A DNA stretch of 64,000 nucleotides from Membranipora membranacea (Eukaryota; Bryozoa; Gymnolaemata; Cheilostomatida; Membraniporidae): NCBI GenBank assembly GCA_914767715.1, contig OU612065.1, forward strand, positions 21,142,001 through 21,206,000, read 5' to 3'. Positions 1-13,600 of this stretch are shown piece by piece; the first letter of the stretch is position 1; each line of letters starts with the position of its first letter. Both the position numbers and the translations under genes were made by a program. The notes below the pieces were generated by a model that was not told the DNA's origin, did no database searches, and worked only from the letters and a program-made list of their open reading frames with translations.

Positions 1-156
1 TGTTAAGACAGACTACAACAGGTTTTGGTACATATAAAAGACAGTTTGAAAGTTTTGACATTCTTGTTATCCTCTCCATCTGCAATAAGATTTTAGAGCA
101 ACCATGCTCTGTGATGTTTTTGGATGTCACTAGCTAATACAACTTAGAACATGTTT

Positions 157-334
157 GTTTGTTCCCTCTTTGGTGGTGGAGAGTAAAAGTCGCGTATCGC
201 GTTGCTGCGCCTTGATTCACATCTTTTTTAAATGTCCCTCCACATCCACAGACGGAACGAATTTGTTTGAGATACAACTGTATAATATCGTATACGTTGC
301 ATGAAAGTATTGTGTCCTGAGTGGGGAACAAACT
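157..334. mobile_element. Possible MITE with GTTTGTTCCC ends
   Basis: Starts GTTTGTTCCCTCTTTGGTGG and ends GGGGAACAAAC. Only about 10 bp of the terminal repeat is perfect and no target duplication is evident, so the call is weak. It abuts the foldback at 351. Confidence 0.35.
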
Positions 335-350
335 CACTCCTCTATAATAA

Positions 351-1046
351 CACAGAGTAAGGATAAGCAGAGGGGACACTTCAATGATCGTTATAGTGCC
401 TGCGGTTTTTATCCACTGGGGGAAATTCATCAATCTGGCCACCTGCCAATTTCAGAATATATATAAGTTACAGTGGAGTTTTGTCATGCAGACATAGCCA
501 CCTTTGATAGGTCATAATTCATTCTGTATTTATCCTAAAGACTGATTTCTAACTTTTCTGAAATGTCCAATCTTCGAGCTATACACCATATTATTGTCAT
601 TTTTTGCTAGGATACATAGGCTATGAGTAATCCAGGTTTTTAAAATGAGTTTTATCATATAGATTTACATAGGGCTTAGGTCAATGCACGGACATTTCCT
701 AATTTTGATGACCAGCCGTCTATCAATTGTCACATGTAAATCTATATGACAAAACTCATTTCAAAAACCTGGATTACTCTTAGCCTATGAATCCTAGCAA
801 AAAATGACAATAATATGGTGTATAGCTTGAACATTCCAGCAAAGTTGGAAATCAGTCTTTAGGATTAATACAGAATGAATTATGGCCCATCAAAGGTAGG
901 GATGTCTGCAAGAAAAATGCCATTATAATATATAGAGATAATGAGTTTTTGGCATCCAGCTGTGCACAATTTTCCCCCAGTGAATCAAAAACCGCAGGCA
1001 CTATAACGATCGTTGAAGTGTCCCCTCTGCTTATCCTTACTCTGTG
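351..1046. mobile_element. 0.7 kb foldback element, family A copy 1
   Basis: Starts CACAGAGTAAGGATAAGCAG and ends with its inverted complement. Long imperfect arms (about 300 bp each) pair across a centre near 690. Flanked by the 7-bp direct repeat ATAATAA (344-350 and 1047-1053). No transposase, so it is a non-autonomous DNA transposon. The superfamily is not recognised. Confidence 0.85.
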
Positions 1047-1569
1047 ATAATAATAACTAATTTAATAGATTCAGTTATGCAATGGCGAACTCATGTTTGT
1101 CATTAAAAGACACAATGTCCTGCCATCGGAAATAGGTGCATGAAAACACCAATTACAGCAGCAGTGTAAATATGATATTGTGCAGAGCCTGCATGCAGTC
1201 TTGAGGGGCTGTGAGGGCTTTTGAGATGTTAGGAGATGGTGTTGGGAGGGTATCTTCGGGTCTTGAGAAGCAGTCATGTGGCCTTGTACATAGACTCAGG
1301 TCATCAAAAAGATTAAGTCATACCAATACAATACAATAGATTTTAATGGCCATTAATTTATTTTGCCTGCTATAAGGTGAATGAATTATGCCTGCATGTG
1401 GTGAATGTGTTCCATTATAACCAAGGTGAAAGTTTTACCCTAGAGGATCCAGTAGCAGCTTAGTCAAAGTCCAAGTGCTAAGACAACCTTTCTACACATA
1501 TAAACGCTGTCAAATTTTTGCCCGGCTCTGTTAAAATAAACTGAAAGCTAGCTGTTGGTATGGAGGAGG

Positions 1570-1640
1570 GTACGTATGGAGGGCATTTGTACCTGAAAGA
1601 GTCAATCAATATATGCTGTTGTCATCCTTACATCATACAT
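1570..1640 (-). pseudogene. Decayed copy of AspRS exon 12
   Basis: The minus strand reads DSFRYKCPPYV where the working exon has [12 protein letters not shown]; the glycine run of motif 3 is lost. Similarity continues into the flanking intron (gcacgtttaaatccttgcc versus gcacgtttcaaagctttgcc at about 5937). It lies about 3.1 kb beyond the 3' end of the gene. Confidence 0.7.
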
Positions 1641-2934
1641 CAAATGGACAACTTATTTTGGGAAAAAAGGGCAACAAGACAGAGTGGGAATTCCAATGAC
1701 ATTCAACCGCACGTTTAAATCCTTGCCTTGCATCTGGTCTATGTATGCAATCTTGGCTTACGATGAGGCACTGAGGCACATAATTATGCTGATATCACAC
1801 TCATTTTCCAGTATACCTAACAATTTATGGCATAACCGATAGTTTCCTTTTTATAACTGTGGCTATTACGCTGTTATATGACTATTTCTATCACTGACTC
1901 CTATCCATATCAAAATTTCCAAAAAGAACCATCTTTTACAAGTGGTGGCAATGCATCAGATAATATGTGTACTCTAACAATTCTTCATATTGTGAATCAT
2001 TGATATTTTTTCCAGCATAAGGAAGTTCTACAATTTCCTATATTTTACTTATATCATACTAATAATTATTTGCCATTATCCATTTTCATTACATAGGTTA
2101 CCATATCTACAAAACGCAACCTACATTGTTGGTGTGCTGCCCTCAAATGTTGGGGTGATTATTAGGAAATCCTTCCACAACAAATAAAGAGATTGAGAAC
2201 ATGGATTTTGTTGTATTCTTAAAAATAATAATAATGATTGCTATGATTATGTAAATTGTGATCAGTACTTTCAGCACTAGCTCGACTAAAGCCTGGTGCC
2301 CAATTGTAACAAAATTGCAAGATTTTGGGTCTTGCAAGGTCTTGCAACAAGTTGCAACAGCTCTGCAATTATAAATCACAAAAATCTCAACAGTTTTAGG
2401 AGTCACAAGACTCGTACAAGTCGTCCAAGACCAATGTCAGAAGTATGACAACGCCACAATTGTGAGACTGTTGCAAGACAGTTGCTATGTCAGATATTTC
2501 TAAATTTAATTTTGAACCGCAGGGCTGAGATTTAGGCTGTGCATATATGGCTTAATTGGACTAAGATTGAATAGAGATTTAATTCAATAAAACATTTAAA
2601 TTAAATACAAATAAAAAATAAATAGTAATAGAATAGACATAGAAATTAAACATAAATAGAAATTAAAAGAGATAAAAGCTTGGGCAATAAATAGATATTC
2701 TCTATTTTGAACCAAGTTTGAAGACTATTGCGCAACTTCTGCAACACTGCTAGAGTGAAGTTTAATGCAATTGTAATTGTGAGCCAAAAAATCTCAAGAG
2801 TGGTAGGACTCCTACAGGGGCATTGCAAGTGAAAGGCCTTGCATAGAGCACAGTGTCAGAAATATATTTTATTCTTACTCAGTGATCGTGTTGCAGTGAC
2901 CATCCCTCCACAACTTCGATGGCTATTTTAGTAA

Positions 2935-3640
2935 GCTTGATTACATCAAGCTCAGGAATTCCCAGTTATTATGATATAATCAGTCCAAGTGTTGTCATAT
3001 CTCCAACAGAAAACCACGCTTTCAAAGGAAGTTGAGCTGCACATGGTAAGGTCTTGCATGCGGACAACTTATGGCTGGTTCACATTGTCCCAGATGGCAT
3101 TGGGATGCCATCCCAGATGGTCCCAGTCTTATGTTCACATTATAAGATTCATCCCAGACTAGCAGTTAGGTTTTTGTCTGGGATAGTGCTGGGATGATGT
3201 TCACATTGTTTAGAATCGTCCTAGATCATCCTAATGTCTGGTACACATGGCACCCAGATGCAAAATGAGTCTGGGTCTGTCTGGGACAGCATCGGGAAAG
3301 TTTGACGCTTACTAACTTACCAGATACTATCCCAGACGGACCCAGACAGTCTGGGATTGTGTCATTTTCATGTTCACATTAACTGGGATGGCTATCTGAG
3401 ATGGTCGTCTGGGACAATGTGCACCAGCCATTACACGAGTAAAGCTGTATACACACTCCAAGTATAATATGCGGCAATGAAAGGCAATGGCCTGTATTAA
3501 TGTGATGTAAATATGTTGAGGAAAGTGTTGTGATTCGTTGTAAAGCCATCGCATACCTGGGCGGCGCAGTGATGTAGAGTGCCTATGACAAACAATTTTC
3601 ATGCTTGTCTTCTTGATGAGTACAACAATATAATACTGAT
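2935..3640. repeat. Segmental duplication, copy 1 (partner 8325-8750)
   Basis: Shared blocks include cttgattacat, ctccaacagaaa, tttcaaaggaagtt, cacatgg-aaggt, gcatgnggataact, cacgagt-aagctatatacacac and gcatacctg. Copy 1 carries the 359-bp MITE; copy 2 lacks it. Together with the exon 12 relic this suggests one old duplication of about 3 kb. Confidence 0.65.
3072..3430. mobile_element. PIF/Harbinger-like MITE, copy 1
   Basis: Termini TGGCTGGTTCACATTGTCCC and inverted complement, with sub-terminal repeats of cccaga/tctggg. 3-bp TTA repeats flank it (3069-3071 and 3431-3433), the TWA duplication typical of PIF/Harbinger. An empty site is seen at about 8495. Confidence 0.8.
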
Positions 3641-4473
3641 ATATAATAGATGCTGTATGAGACCAAGGACCTGTGATAGGGGATAGACATGGGATACACA
3701 TGGGATAGACCTAGGATAGGGGAGACACCTGGGTGGTTTTTTTAAACATTGTATTGTGTTTGGGTCCATCTCCTTAGATTATTTCGATGACAGTTGTATC
3801 TCACATTACACAAAACAAAGTTGGTAATCATGTCCTGGTCATAAACAAAGTGAAGCTACACATCAGAACAGAAGCAGCATTTTCACTCACAAAATCAGGG
3901 TATAATTTCAGTCAGTTTCTTCTTTCAAATAATTTGCCTCTGTTATGTGGACATGAAATCAAAAATAAATACCTCAAGATACCCAATATAGTGTTGAAAA
4001 AACATATTCTCACCCTTCACAAAGACCAACAGATTATGTTGGTGTAGCATAATGCCAACTATTACAGTAATATTGGTTGATAATAATAATAATATTATTA
4101 TATATATATATATATAACAACCATGCAAATCCTTCTCGATCGCACACCTGACCAATTAATCTGCCAGCATTGACTGTCGGCCAATCCGGAAATGTAGCCA
4201 CAGAAATGGATTTAATTACCAAAATTAAATCAAATTATTATTGTTATTCTACGTAAGTAGGCCTTACAAATTTGTTATGATTTTACATCAAAGTTCATGA
4301 ATTTTCAGCAAATCTGCAATTTTTTAAAGTAAATATATATTTATATTTAATATCAAAATCTATCTTAATTATATCATTGGTCACTCTTTCTTTCTTTTTC
4401 TAAGGTATAGGAATAAAGGTTTTAATCTCAAAAGACATGTTTGTGACCCATAGTTTAGTATGGGATATCCAAT

Positions 4474-4479
4474 TTTATT
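4474..4479 (-). terminator. Possible AspRS poly(A) signal
   Basis: The minus strand reads AATAAA about 220 nt past the AspRS stop codon. It is the nearest canonical hexamer I found. The region is AT-rich, so the call is weak. Confidence 0.35.
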
Positions 4480-4699
4480 TTCCATAATATCACTCACACC
4501 TTATAAATATTGAGCCATAACAAACGTAAAAAATTGATGTGTCAACATTGCAAAGCAGGAAAAACTGACTAAAAAAAATAATCACTGGCATCTCTGCTTA
4601 TCTGCGAATTATGAAGTTGCCTAGCTAATGTGGTGAGCAGCCAAGAATTTTTGGTATTGCCAAGTCCGATGAGACTTCTTCGGAGAGATATTTCCAGAT

Positions 4700-7600
4700 T
4701 TATGGTGTCAGCCTTTTAGGATCACGTGGGAACATTGACGTCTTCCTGATGTTATCAAGACCGAGATACAACATGGCAACTCTCTCCAATCCTAAAACAA
4801 AAAGAAAACACTATTTTAAGTTTCAAAATGCACAACAGCATTTTTGTAAGTACCAAATAATAATAATATGTATGGGATGCATACAATTATGTGCTGGGTA
4901 AGTAGAACATATATTTCTACCTGGAGGATGAACACATAAAAATACATAAAATAATTATTTTTAATTATATTTTTTCATCATTGTCCTAATCCACCTTTTT
5001 TTTATTTGTAATTTCTGAAACAACCCTGATAAAAACACATTATTCATCCGTGCCCAGTGGTGGTGGCGATATATCATCTTACTTCACCTGTTCATATAAG
5101 AACCTTGGTAAAATTCCAACGCATAAGGGCCTCCCGAGAAAGCCCTCGAACATGGGTCTCATATTCACGTTGCTAACTTGTTAGGCGAATTAGTTTTATG
5201 TACGCATGAAAGACGTCAGGTGATCCGATACGGGCACCTGTTAATGCATTTCATTGGGGAGACGGCATCATGGGCCACTACAACACGTTTATGCTTCATC
5301 AATGGTCAGATTAGATCTTGACCCATTGTGAATGACAGACCACTTTTTTTCCAATGTAAATCAGTCACACAGATGCAAAGAAATGACCAATTATAATAAA
5401 CTACAGTGTAAAATTAATTTAATAAATGAATTATAATAAACTACTATTTTGATTATAATAATAAATGAATTATAATTCACTACTATTTTGATTATAATAA
5501 TAAATGAATTATAATTCACTACTATTTTGATTATAACAATAAATGAATCATAATTCACTACTATTTTGAATTATCATTGACCTTATGCCTGAGCACAACA
5601 GCACAGTCATGCGACTTAGAATTAAATAGAGATTGGTGAAGAGTTTCAAAAAAATAAAGAATTTAAATGTCAGTTTTGTGAATCTCCAAATTATGCAGTA
5701 ATAGAATAACCTGATATAGTACATACCTATGCCACCGCCTGCATGTGGAGGGCATCCGTACCTGAAGGAGTCAATGTATGCTTTTATCTTCTCGACATCT
5801 GTAATAAAACAACCAAGTACGTCAATTTAGAAACTTAATTGTGGAAAAGAGGTTGAAGAAGCCCAAGTGGGAACTTTAATTATATTAAACCAAGGAAATG
5901 AAAGGATTTATTAAACTAAAACCTTGATTATTTTGCACGTTTCAAAGCTTTGCCTTGCTTGGGTTCCATGTATGATGTGTAAAGCATACATGATCATCAT
6001 GTACGTGACCCTTGTAATCAAAACTGTTACTGCGATCAATGGCTTCATGCATACCAAAATACCAAAATCCTTGTATTACCAGTCCAAGGTTCACCAGGAC
6101 TATATTGGCTTATGGTTCAGGTGGTGGGCTCTCACAAAGAAAACAAATAGTTCAGGTCAGCGGCCATAAGAAGAAAGACTTTTCTGCGGCCTTTCCATGG
6201 CGGTCTGCAGTCGCCCATTCTTACTTGATGATTTTGACAACCTTTTCATTTGGGACATTTGGAGATCTTTGGGACATGAGTTGACAATTCTGAGATCCAT
6301 GTCTCATTTAGGAGCAGTCAATTATCCTTAATTCTTAGATTAGCCACCCAAAAATGCATTTCGGATGGCGACATCAATTTCCAGTCAATGTTGTTTTGGC
6401 GACATGTTTTTATTCATGTTTTATCTTTCAGTGTGAACACGCCAATAGAATATCATGTGAACAGTTTTGTGTGAGATTTGGGAAACAGAAATTATTTTTA
6501 AACAAATGTAGGATCATGCTGAACCATAAATATTTCAATTCTTTCAAATGAAAATGTTTCTTGAAGTTGTCTTCCTCTTAAATAAAGAACTCTGTGATTT
6601 TTGAATAATTATCTATTAGGGTGGCGGGTATAATCCCATTTGATCTTAACTTGATTATGACCCATTTTTGGATATCTAATAAGCAAGTTCAGTCTGGGCT
6701 GGGTTGTGGGTCACATATTAAGACATGATTAGATATGGAAATATGTAGATTTAGTGCTCAATCCCTGTCCAGTCTGCTGGTAGTGACGTTCCATTATCAA
6801 CCTGCTGTGGTGAATAATGGAGAGCTACCGAGCTAACTAGGAAAGAAGAGATTCTCACTCAGCAACTTACCTATCTCGTGATGTTTGGCTCGCTCAGTAA
6901 GGAAGGCTGGGTCATGTATTCTCTGCGCACCTGACAGTATCTCCTCGCCTCTCATGAACATGTCGTACGAGTTACTGTATCTCCCGTCTTTAGGGTCAGG
7001 CATAGTGTAGAAAGGCCTCACAATGAGGGGATACTTGTCCAGAATATAGTAATCGGTGTCATACTGGTAAATGAAATAAACATAGAATTCAAAGTAAAAG
7101 TTTGTGAGACATTTCACAGCAAAAATTCTGATACCCACTATTCTTATTATAAAATATATTTATTTTGTTGACAACCTGAATTTTTTGACCTTGGAAGAAA
7201 ATAAGGTGAGAAGGAATTTACAACAACAAAAAACACAGCATCCAAAAATCCACACATGGTTATGGTGAAGCAGAGGTGTCACACCTGACAAAAGGTCAAG
7301 ATAGCCCTTCCTATAGCCCCATCCAGGTAAGTGAAAAAAAATTTGGAATTTGGAATTTTGAGCCAGCTCCACAAATTGAACTCACATCCATTAAAATTTG
7401 CACGGCGATTTGACCACGCTTCAATAATAATGGTTATATATCATAAACTGAGGTCAAATCTTGTATTATGTAAAATTAATTGCTACCATGTATATGTAGG
7501 TTTTCTCCAAGGGATTATTTATGGGTGAGAGTTTGCTACACGTTCCTGAGACTAATATATCTCAAGTGTGCAATGTTGCTCAAGTTTTTCTCGTGACAAA

Positions 7601-10600
7601 TATTAATATTCCCTCAAAATTTAACAAACAAAGGTTATATCAAAAATGGAGTGAGTGTGCGCTTTCAATTTTTTGATCTGTTATAGAAAATTCTACATAT
7701 TATAAATAACCATAAAAAATGATTTTTCTATATTTGCAAATTCTTCTTCAAAATGATACTAACTCATAGGCACAGATCACCCATCCCCCAAATTCAACCG
7801 GCATCAACATGTTAATTAACTTTTAATAACTGATTTGTGTCACAAACAATTTGAAAACTTTTGTTGAAATTACCAAAATTTAGCAGGACCTTGAATAATG
7901 TAAACTTCGGTAAATTTGTTTCAAGTTAGCAACGCCCAATATATAACACACTTGGATGTGGCATCACTGTACAGTGAGCAGGTGTATCAGTCATATCACT
8001 AGATTGACTCAGAACCACCACTGATGACACCGAGCAAGGATAGGATAACAATCCTAAAGCTCTGGCTACATATGCTGTATTTTCCATAGGATGGGGAGAC
8101 TTTTCTATCTACAAGTCCAATGGAAAATACGGCATGTGTAGCCAGACCTTTACTCTGTGACTCTGTGCTGATGTTAGGGCAGCTCCTATCAATAGGAAAA
8201 TTAACTGGATCTTAACTACTTCAATGGCATCTGTTATGATATTACCACATAGTAAGGATATATCCTTACTCTGTGCAAGGAGTTAACTCCATGCTCTGTG
8301 ATATTACTTTCCTTCGATTACAACAATCCCATTTACTCCTTGATTACATAAAACAGAGTAATGATAAGTTATTATCAGGTGATCAGTCCCACCAGGTGTC
8401 ATTGACCGAATTATGCTCCAAACTCCAACAGAGAAACTGTGTTTTCAAAGGATGTTAAGTGGCACATGGCAAGGTTACCTGCATGAGGATAACTGGCACG
8501 AGTGAAGCTATATACACACTGCCGTATATTATGTGACAATTAAAAGTAATGACACAGCAATGTATTCATAGCCTGCCAAGGATTGTCATAAATCACTGAG
8601 AGCCTTGGCATAACTGGAAGCCTTTAATGCCAACCTTTATTGCATCCAAGGTACTTGGCATACCTGAAAGCAATGTAGTAGAGTGGATATGTCGAATAAT
8701 GAATTGTTTTACTCGACTACTGGATGGGACTACTGAATGAGTACAGCATCTTGTACATTGTGCGTGATGCGAGTTACCCTCCTAGGAGAATTTACTGCAC
8801 AGTATTATGTTCGGCTAGTTTATATTGCTCACAATCGTGTCGAAGGCTATGACACCAATAAATAAGTTATAATTTTAAGATATTGCTCTATAAAACTCAG
8901 CAACTGTTCAGAAGCATTTGCACACAAAATCTTGGAATCAGATGAAAACTTCCATTATGAAATAGACAGACGGACAACCCACCTACCTCAATGTTGTCGC
9001 TTCTGTGAATTGGGCATAAAATAAGAGATAAATACCTCTAACCCAAAGGACTGTGTTGTTTGTGCAGGGAGGGGTGGGATACCATACCTAGTTTGTGACA
9101 TTTGTTACCATGCCCGATTTATCATATTATTGGTTTGAATATTCCAATGTTTTTAACAATACAATAACATTCAACATTCTAAATTTGTATTCAACCAACA
9201 CAGATGGTTTAAAAATAATTTTATAAAGATGTTTTAGTGCATTTAGCCTTCAAAATTGATGAAGTTGAATTTATTTTGTATAAACTTAATTTAATATATT
9301 TTGTTTGTCCGAACCATTCCTTGGTAATAGATTTAATTGCTAGAATATTGAAAATTTTCATCCGTTTTTACGTGAGAGATCAATAAAGGGATTTCTATCC
9401 TCAAAATATGAATATATTTACAATTAACAATATTACAATTACATTTTCATTTAACTTGTTTTTCTCCATTTTTTCTATCAATTCAAACTAGTTCTTTTTA
9501 TATCCCATGTGAATATATTTTAGCAGTGAGGCTAACATTTTTATCAAATATATCATAAGCCAATAAGCCAAAAAGATTTATAGAAAAGAATTTGAATCAC
9601 ATATTATTTGAGCAAAATGTCCTGACCAAATAATCTGACAACGGAGACTGTTGGGTCGGGCTTCTTTAAAGAAACGTGGCTACAGAATTTCATTTTTATA
9701 GAAAGAGTGGTCTCTTAAACTGCTTTAATCTGGTCTAGCACACACAGATTTTGTTTGCGAGAATATGACCTTGGAAAGGCTGCATATATTTCTATTGTTC
9801 GTTAAGACAACCAGAGCTCTAAATTAGGAGCCAACTTAATTTTTATTCACCAGGCAAAGCTTCTATCTAAATTTCAAACTCCCAAAAATATCTTAGCAGG
9901 CGCCGAATGCTGTTAGCCCGAAAAAGACCTGCTCCTTTTTCTGACCGCCAGCTGCTGAAACATGAGGCAATATCCCAGGGTAAGGACGAAGGGCATAAAG
10001 CACTAGCTTTGATAGCCTCTAATAGCTGGTTCACATTGTCCCAGATGGCATTGGGATGCCATCCCAGATGCTAATCCCAGGTGGTCCCAGTCTTATGTTC
10101 ACATTATAAAATTCATCCCAGACTAGCAGTTAGGTTTTTGTCTGCGATAGTGCTGAGATGATGTTCACATTGTTTAGGATCGTCCCAGATCGTCCCAGAT
10201 GATCCAAGATCATCCAAATGTCTGGTTCATATAGAACCCAGATACAAAATGAGTCTGGGTCGGTCTGGGACAGCATCGGGAAAGTTTGACGCTTACGGAC
10301 TTTCCAGATACTGTCCCAGACAGACCCAGACAGTCTGGGATTGTGTCATTTTCATGTTCACATTGACTGGGATGGCTATCTGGGATGGTCGTCTGGGACA
10401 ATGTGCACCAGCCATAAATAACTGCAAGCATCGTCGTTATGATGTAACATTTTACTAACCTTAGCTTTGACCAATCTCCCTAAGAACTTCTCATTAGGAG
10501 TGCTCAGATCATCCTCATCTCCGATCTCAACCCCGGCATCTCTCAGCATCCTAACAGCTTCTGGATACTCTAATCTTAGTCTGTAATCAACATAAAGAAC

Positions 10601-13600
10601 AGTCAACTGAGCACTATATCAATACATCTGATGCTGTCAGCACAACCGATACTGCGTTCGTAATAAGTAATCAGACTCAGAACATTCTGTCGTATTCTCA
10701 ATCCACTCAACAGCACTACACTAATGATTGGAGTCTTCTGTTGACCTCCCAAGGATATATCCTTGGGATTGAAATCTAATGACAGCTCAAGGCTGTTTGA
10801 GCTCGCTTAAAGTGACTTATAGCAATTCCATCTAAGCTTCAGTCTTAAATGCAGCTTATATAATTTATAATTAAACTCGATCGCCACAATTAAGTACCTT
10901 TGAGTAATATGAAAGCATACTAGGCCAGTGTTTACTTGTAATGGTATATGGCGCGGCCAATAGAAGACAACTTCATATCCTGCCATTAAAACAGCGCCAC
11001 TCAGTGCTGGTTTAGTTTGCGATCCCCAAAGACTTGTTTAATGGATTTTCAAGTTGCTATGCTCCTACCAAATTTATCATTTTGATGCAGTATAGGGGAA
11101 ACCTCCTTCTCTAACAGGTGTGAAATAGAATATCGACGGTAATAGAACAATAACTGATAAATTTGTCGTCCAGACCATAGTGGGCGAGGCAATCGCAGTG
11201 CTTGTGAGCGGATAAGCCGTGCATCATACAGATACAGATGACAGCATACCTGATGGGTTATGGTTTTTTTCTCTAAGTATATTCTATTCATTCTTAACCA
11301 ATAGATCGTAGACCCAGTGTCCGACAGTCTCGCAAAAAGCTGTTAGCTTGTGTATGAAAGGCACGTTTTCCTTGCTGCCATCGCAGTGGTTTAGAATTAG
11401 AACCATGTATATTTGTGTATCTGAGTGCACGTGAGTTTGTCCCCCAGAGGTAATCTCAAAACGTGATTTTGGTCATCAATAAGTAACGACCAAAGTTATG
11501 CAAATGAAATCCCATGACAGAGAGGTTATTCGTGTTCAATACTTGTTCAGCTATTTAGAAAACAAAGGTACGCAGTACGCACTACACAACCTTATCTAAA
11601 CGAAACTGAGAGGGAATTTATAAACCTGGGACTTGGGACTTTTAAACTTACGATGGTTCTAGGAACTTGAAGGGTTCAGACGGGTATTGCTTGCGCACTG
11701 TTTGGATTTCAGTTTGGAAGTTATCACGTAGACCTTTGAACATCTTGACAAACATGGCGGCTATAGAGTCGGTAACCTCGTGGTAGTGATATCTAAACGC
11801 CATTTCCATATCCAGTCCTACATATTCAGTCAAATGTCTGTGAGTGTTGGAATCTTCTGCTCGAAATACTGCAATAGGAAGTGACAATTGTTATAGCTTG
11901 ATTTGTGACCTTGAAGCTAACATCAATACAAGTAGAAATCAAAATGATCAAGTTGGAATGGTGCCAAAATGTGTTATCTCTGCGTGACTAAGTCAGAGTC
12001 ATTATGCACCTATAATCCAGAAAAAATGTATCTGCCGAGAACAGTACAATATTTATCACATATTTATCCATCATGGATGGTATTTTCCTGGCTTGGTCCG
12101 CTTTATTGCTGATCTAGTACAACTTTGAGTACCCTAAACTAGTATTATCCTCCTCATCAGGAGGAAATATCTAGTTTTACTGTGGAAATTTGTCATAAAA
12201 CATGTCAGTTTTATATAAGCGAATCAGTCACATATTATTTGTGGGATGATAAAGTATTTCGTGATTTGCGCTTTAAAAATGACCCAATTTGTCACATAGC
12301 CTGAGATTGCTGTTGAATGTCAGATGAACCTACCTGCGCCGACAGTAAACACTTTGCCGAAATCTCCGGCTATGGCCATTTGCTTGTAGAGTTGCGGCGA
12401 TTGAGCTAGGTAGGCATTGTTCTTGAAATAGGAGACAGTAAAGACATTTGCCCCTCCTTCAGATGCAGCTGTAAATCAAAGAATAGCTGATAAATCAGGA
12501 GAAAGTAAATTCTGTGCTGTTGTTATAGGGCAGCAAATCAAGATCAACCAAAAGATTTTAATTTCAATCTTCTAGAACCAAAACTTGAGAAATCAAGAGA
12601 GAGTAAATTTTGTTCCGTTGTCAAGGTCAAGCAAAAGATTTTACTCCAAATCTTCTATTTTGCCCATTTGCTCATCATTTTCTCGTCAAAATTCAATTCT
12701 GATTTGAATAAGGTCCAATAGTTTCTTCTATGACAATATAGATGCATAGCTCAAAAACAGAATTCATTAATACCATAGACATCGTTATAAATATTTTTAA
12801 GTCTATTATTTCAAAATCACTCAATTTCATGAATTCTGTGTATTTGAGCCTGGGGAATGAAATCGCTTTCTCATTGGTTTTTAATCATCAAAGTATGCCA
12901 GGTCAAGTATCGTCAAGACACATTCAGATTCTTAGTGAAAAAGTCAAGGCAAGTGGGAATATAAGGAGAGCGTCATCAAAATGCAAAAGCCAACATGTCA
13001 GCTCAGCAAGATGCAGTCTAACCATAAACTTAATATCATTATCATGTTATTATTAAATTTATTGAGTCTATCAGCTGCAGTCTTTACCTGAGATAATTTT
13101 AGGACTGTTGATCTCCACAAAGCCTTCTTCGGTTAGAGCATCTCTGAAGTACTTCATGATACCTCCCTCTACCCTAAATATAGCCTGGTTTGTAGCTGTC
13201 CTCAGATCTAGTACTCTGTTATCCAGCTTTACATCCTGTCCAACTGTCGAAAGTACCTATACAAGTAAATACAGATCAAAAATCAAAGATTTGACAAACT
13301 AATCATAATTACGCATTATTGTTTGCCATTAAAGCCATATATATACCATAGCTTCGTTGCCACTTACCGTTACTGTTTCAAGAGAGGAGTATTTAAATAC
13401 CTTCTTTCACTATTAAAGTTTCACCTTCGTTTTTCATGTCTTTTTTTCTTTTGTTTTGGAACTAAATGTAAAACACTTTCCTCAAAATGATTTAGATTGC
13501 CAAATAAAGTGTTAAAAAACAAACTGAATCATGCATCGCTTAGTTCTGATCATGGGGCAAGCAACGAAAATAATAAAAAAATGTAAACATGATAATATTT

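Larger units (their letters stand above)
1054..4473. other. Non-coding flank downstream of AspRS
   Basis: Holds the exon 12 relic, one arm of the segmental duplication, the Harbinger-like MITE, and (TA)n near 4097. No gene supported. Confidence 0.6.

Noticed and set aside
134-442. Minus-strand open frame of 102 codons
   Set aside because: It runs through the ends of two repeat elements and has no domain; the homologous stretch at 33.9-34.1 kb is open on the other strand, so it is repeat sequence.
10210-10458. Overlapping open frames on both strands
   Set aside because: They lie within the Harbinger-like MITE and reflect its repeated cccaga/tctggg composition.
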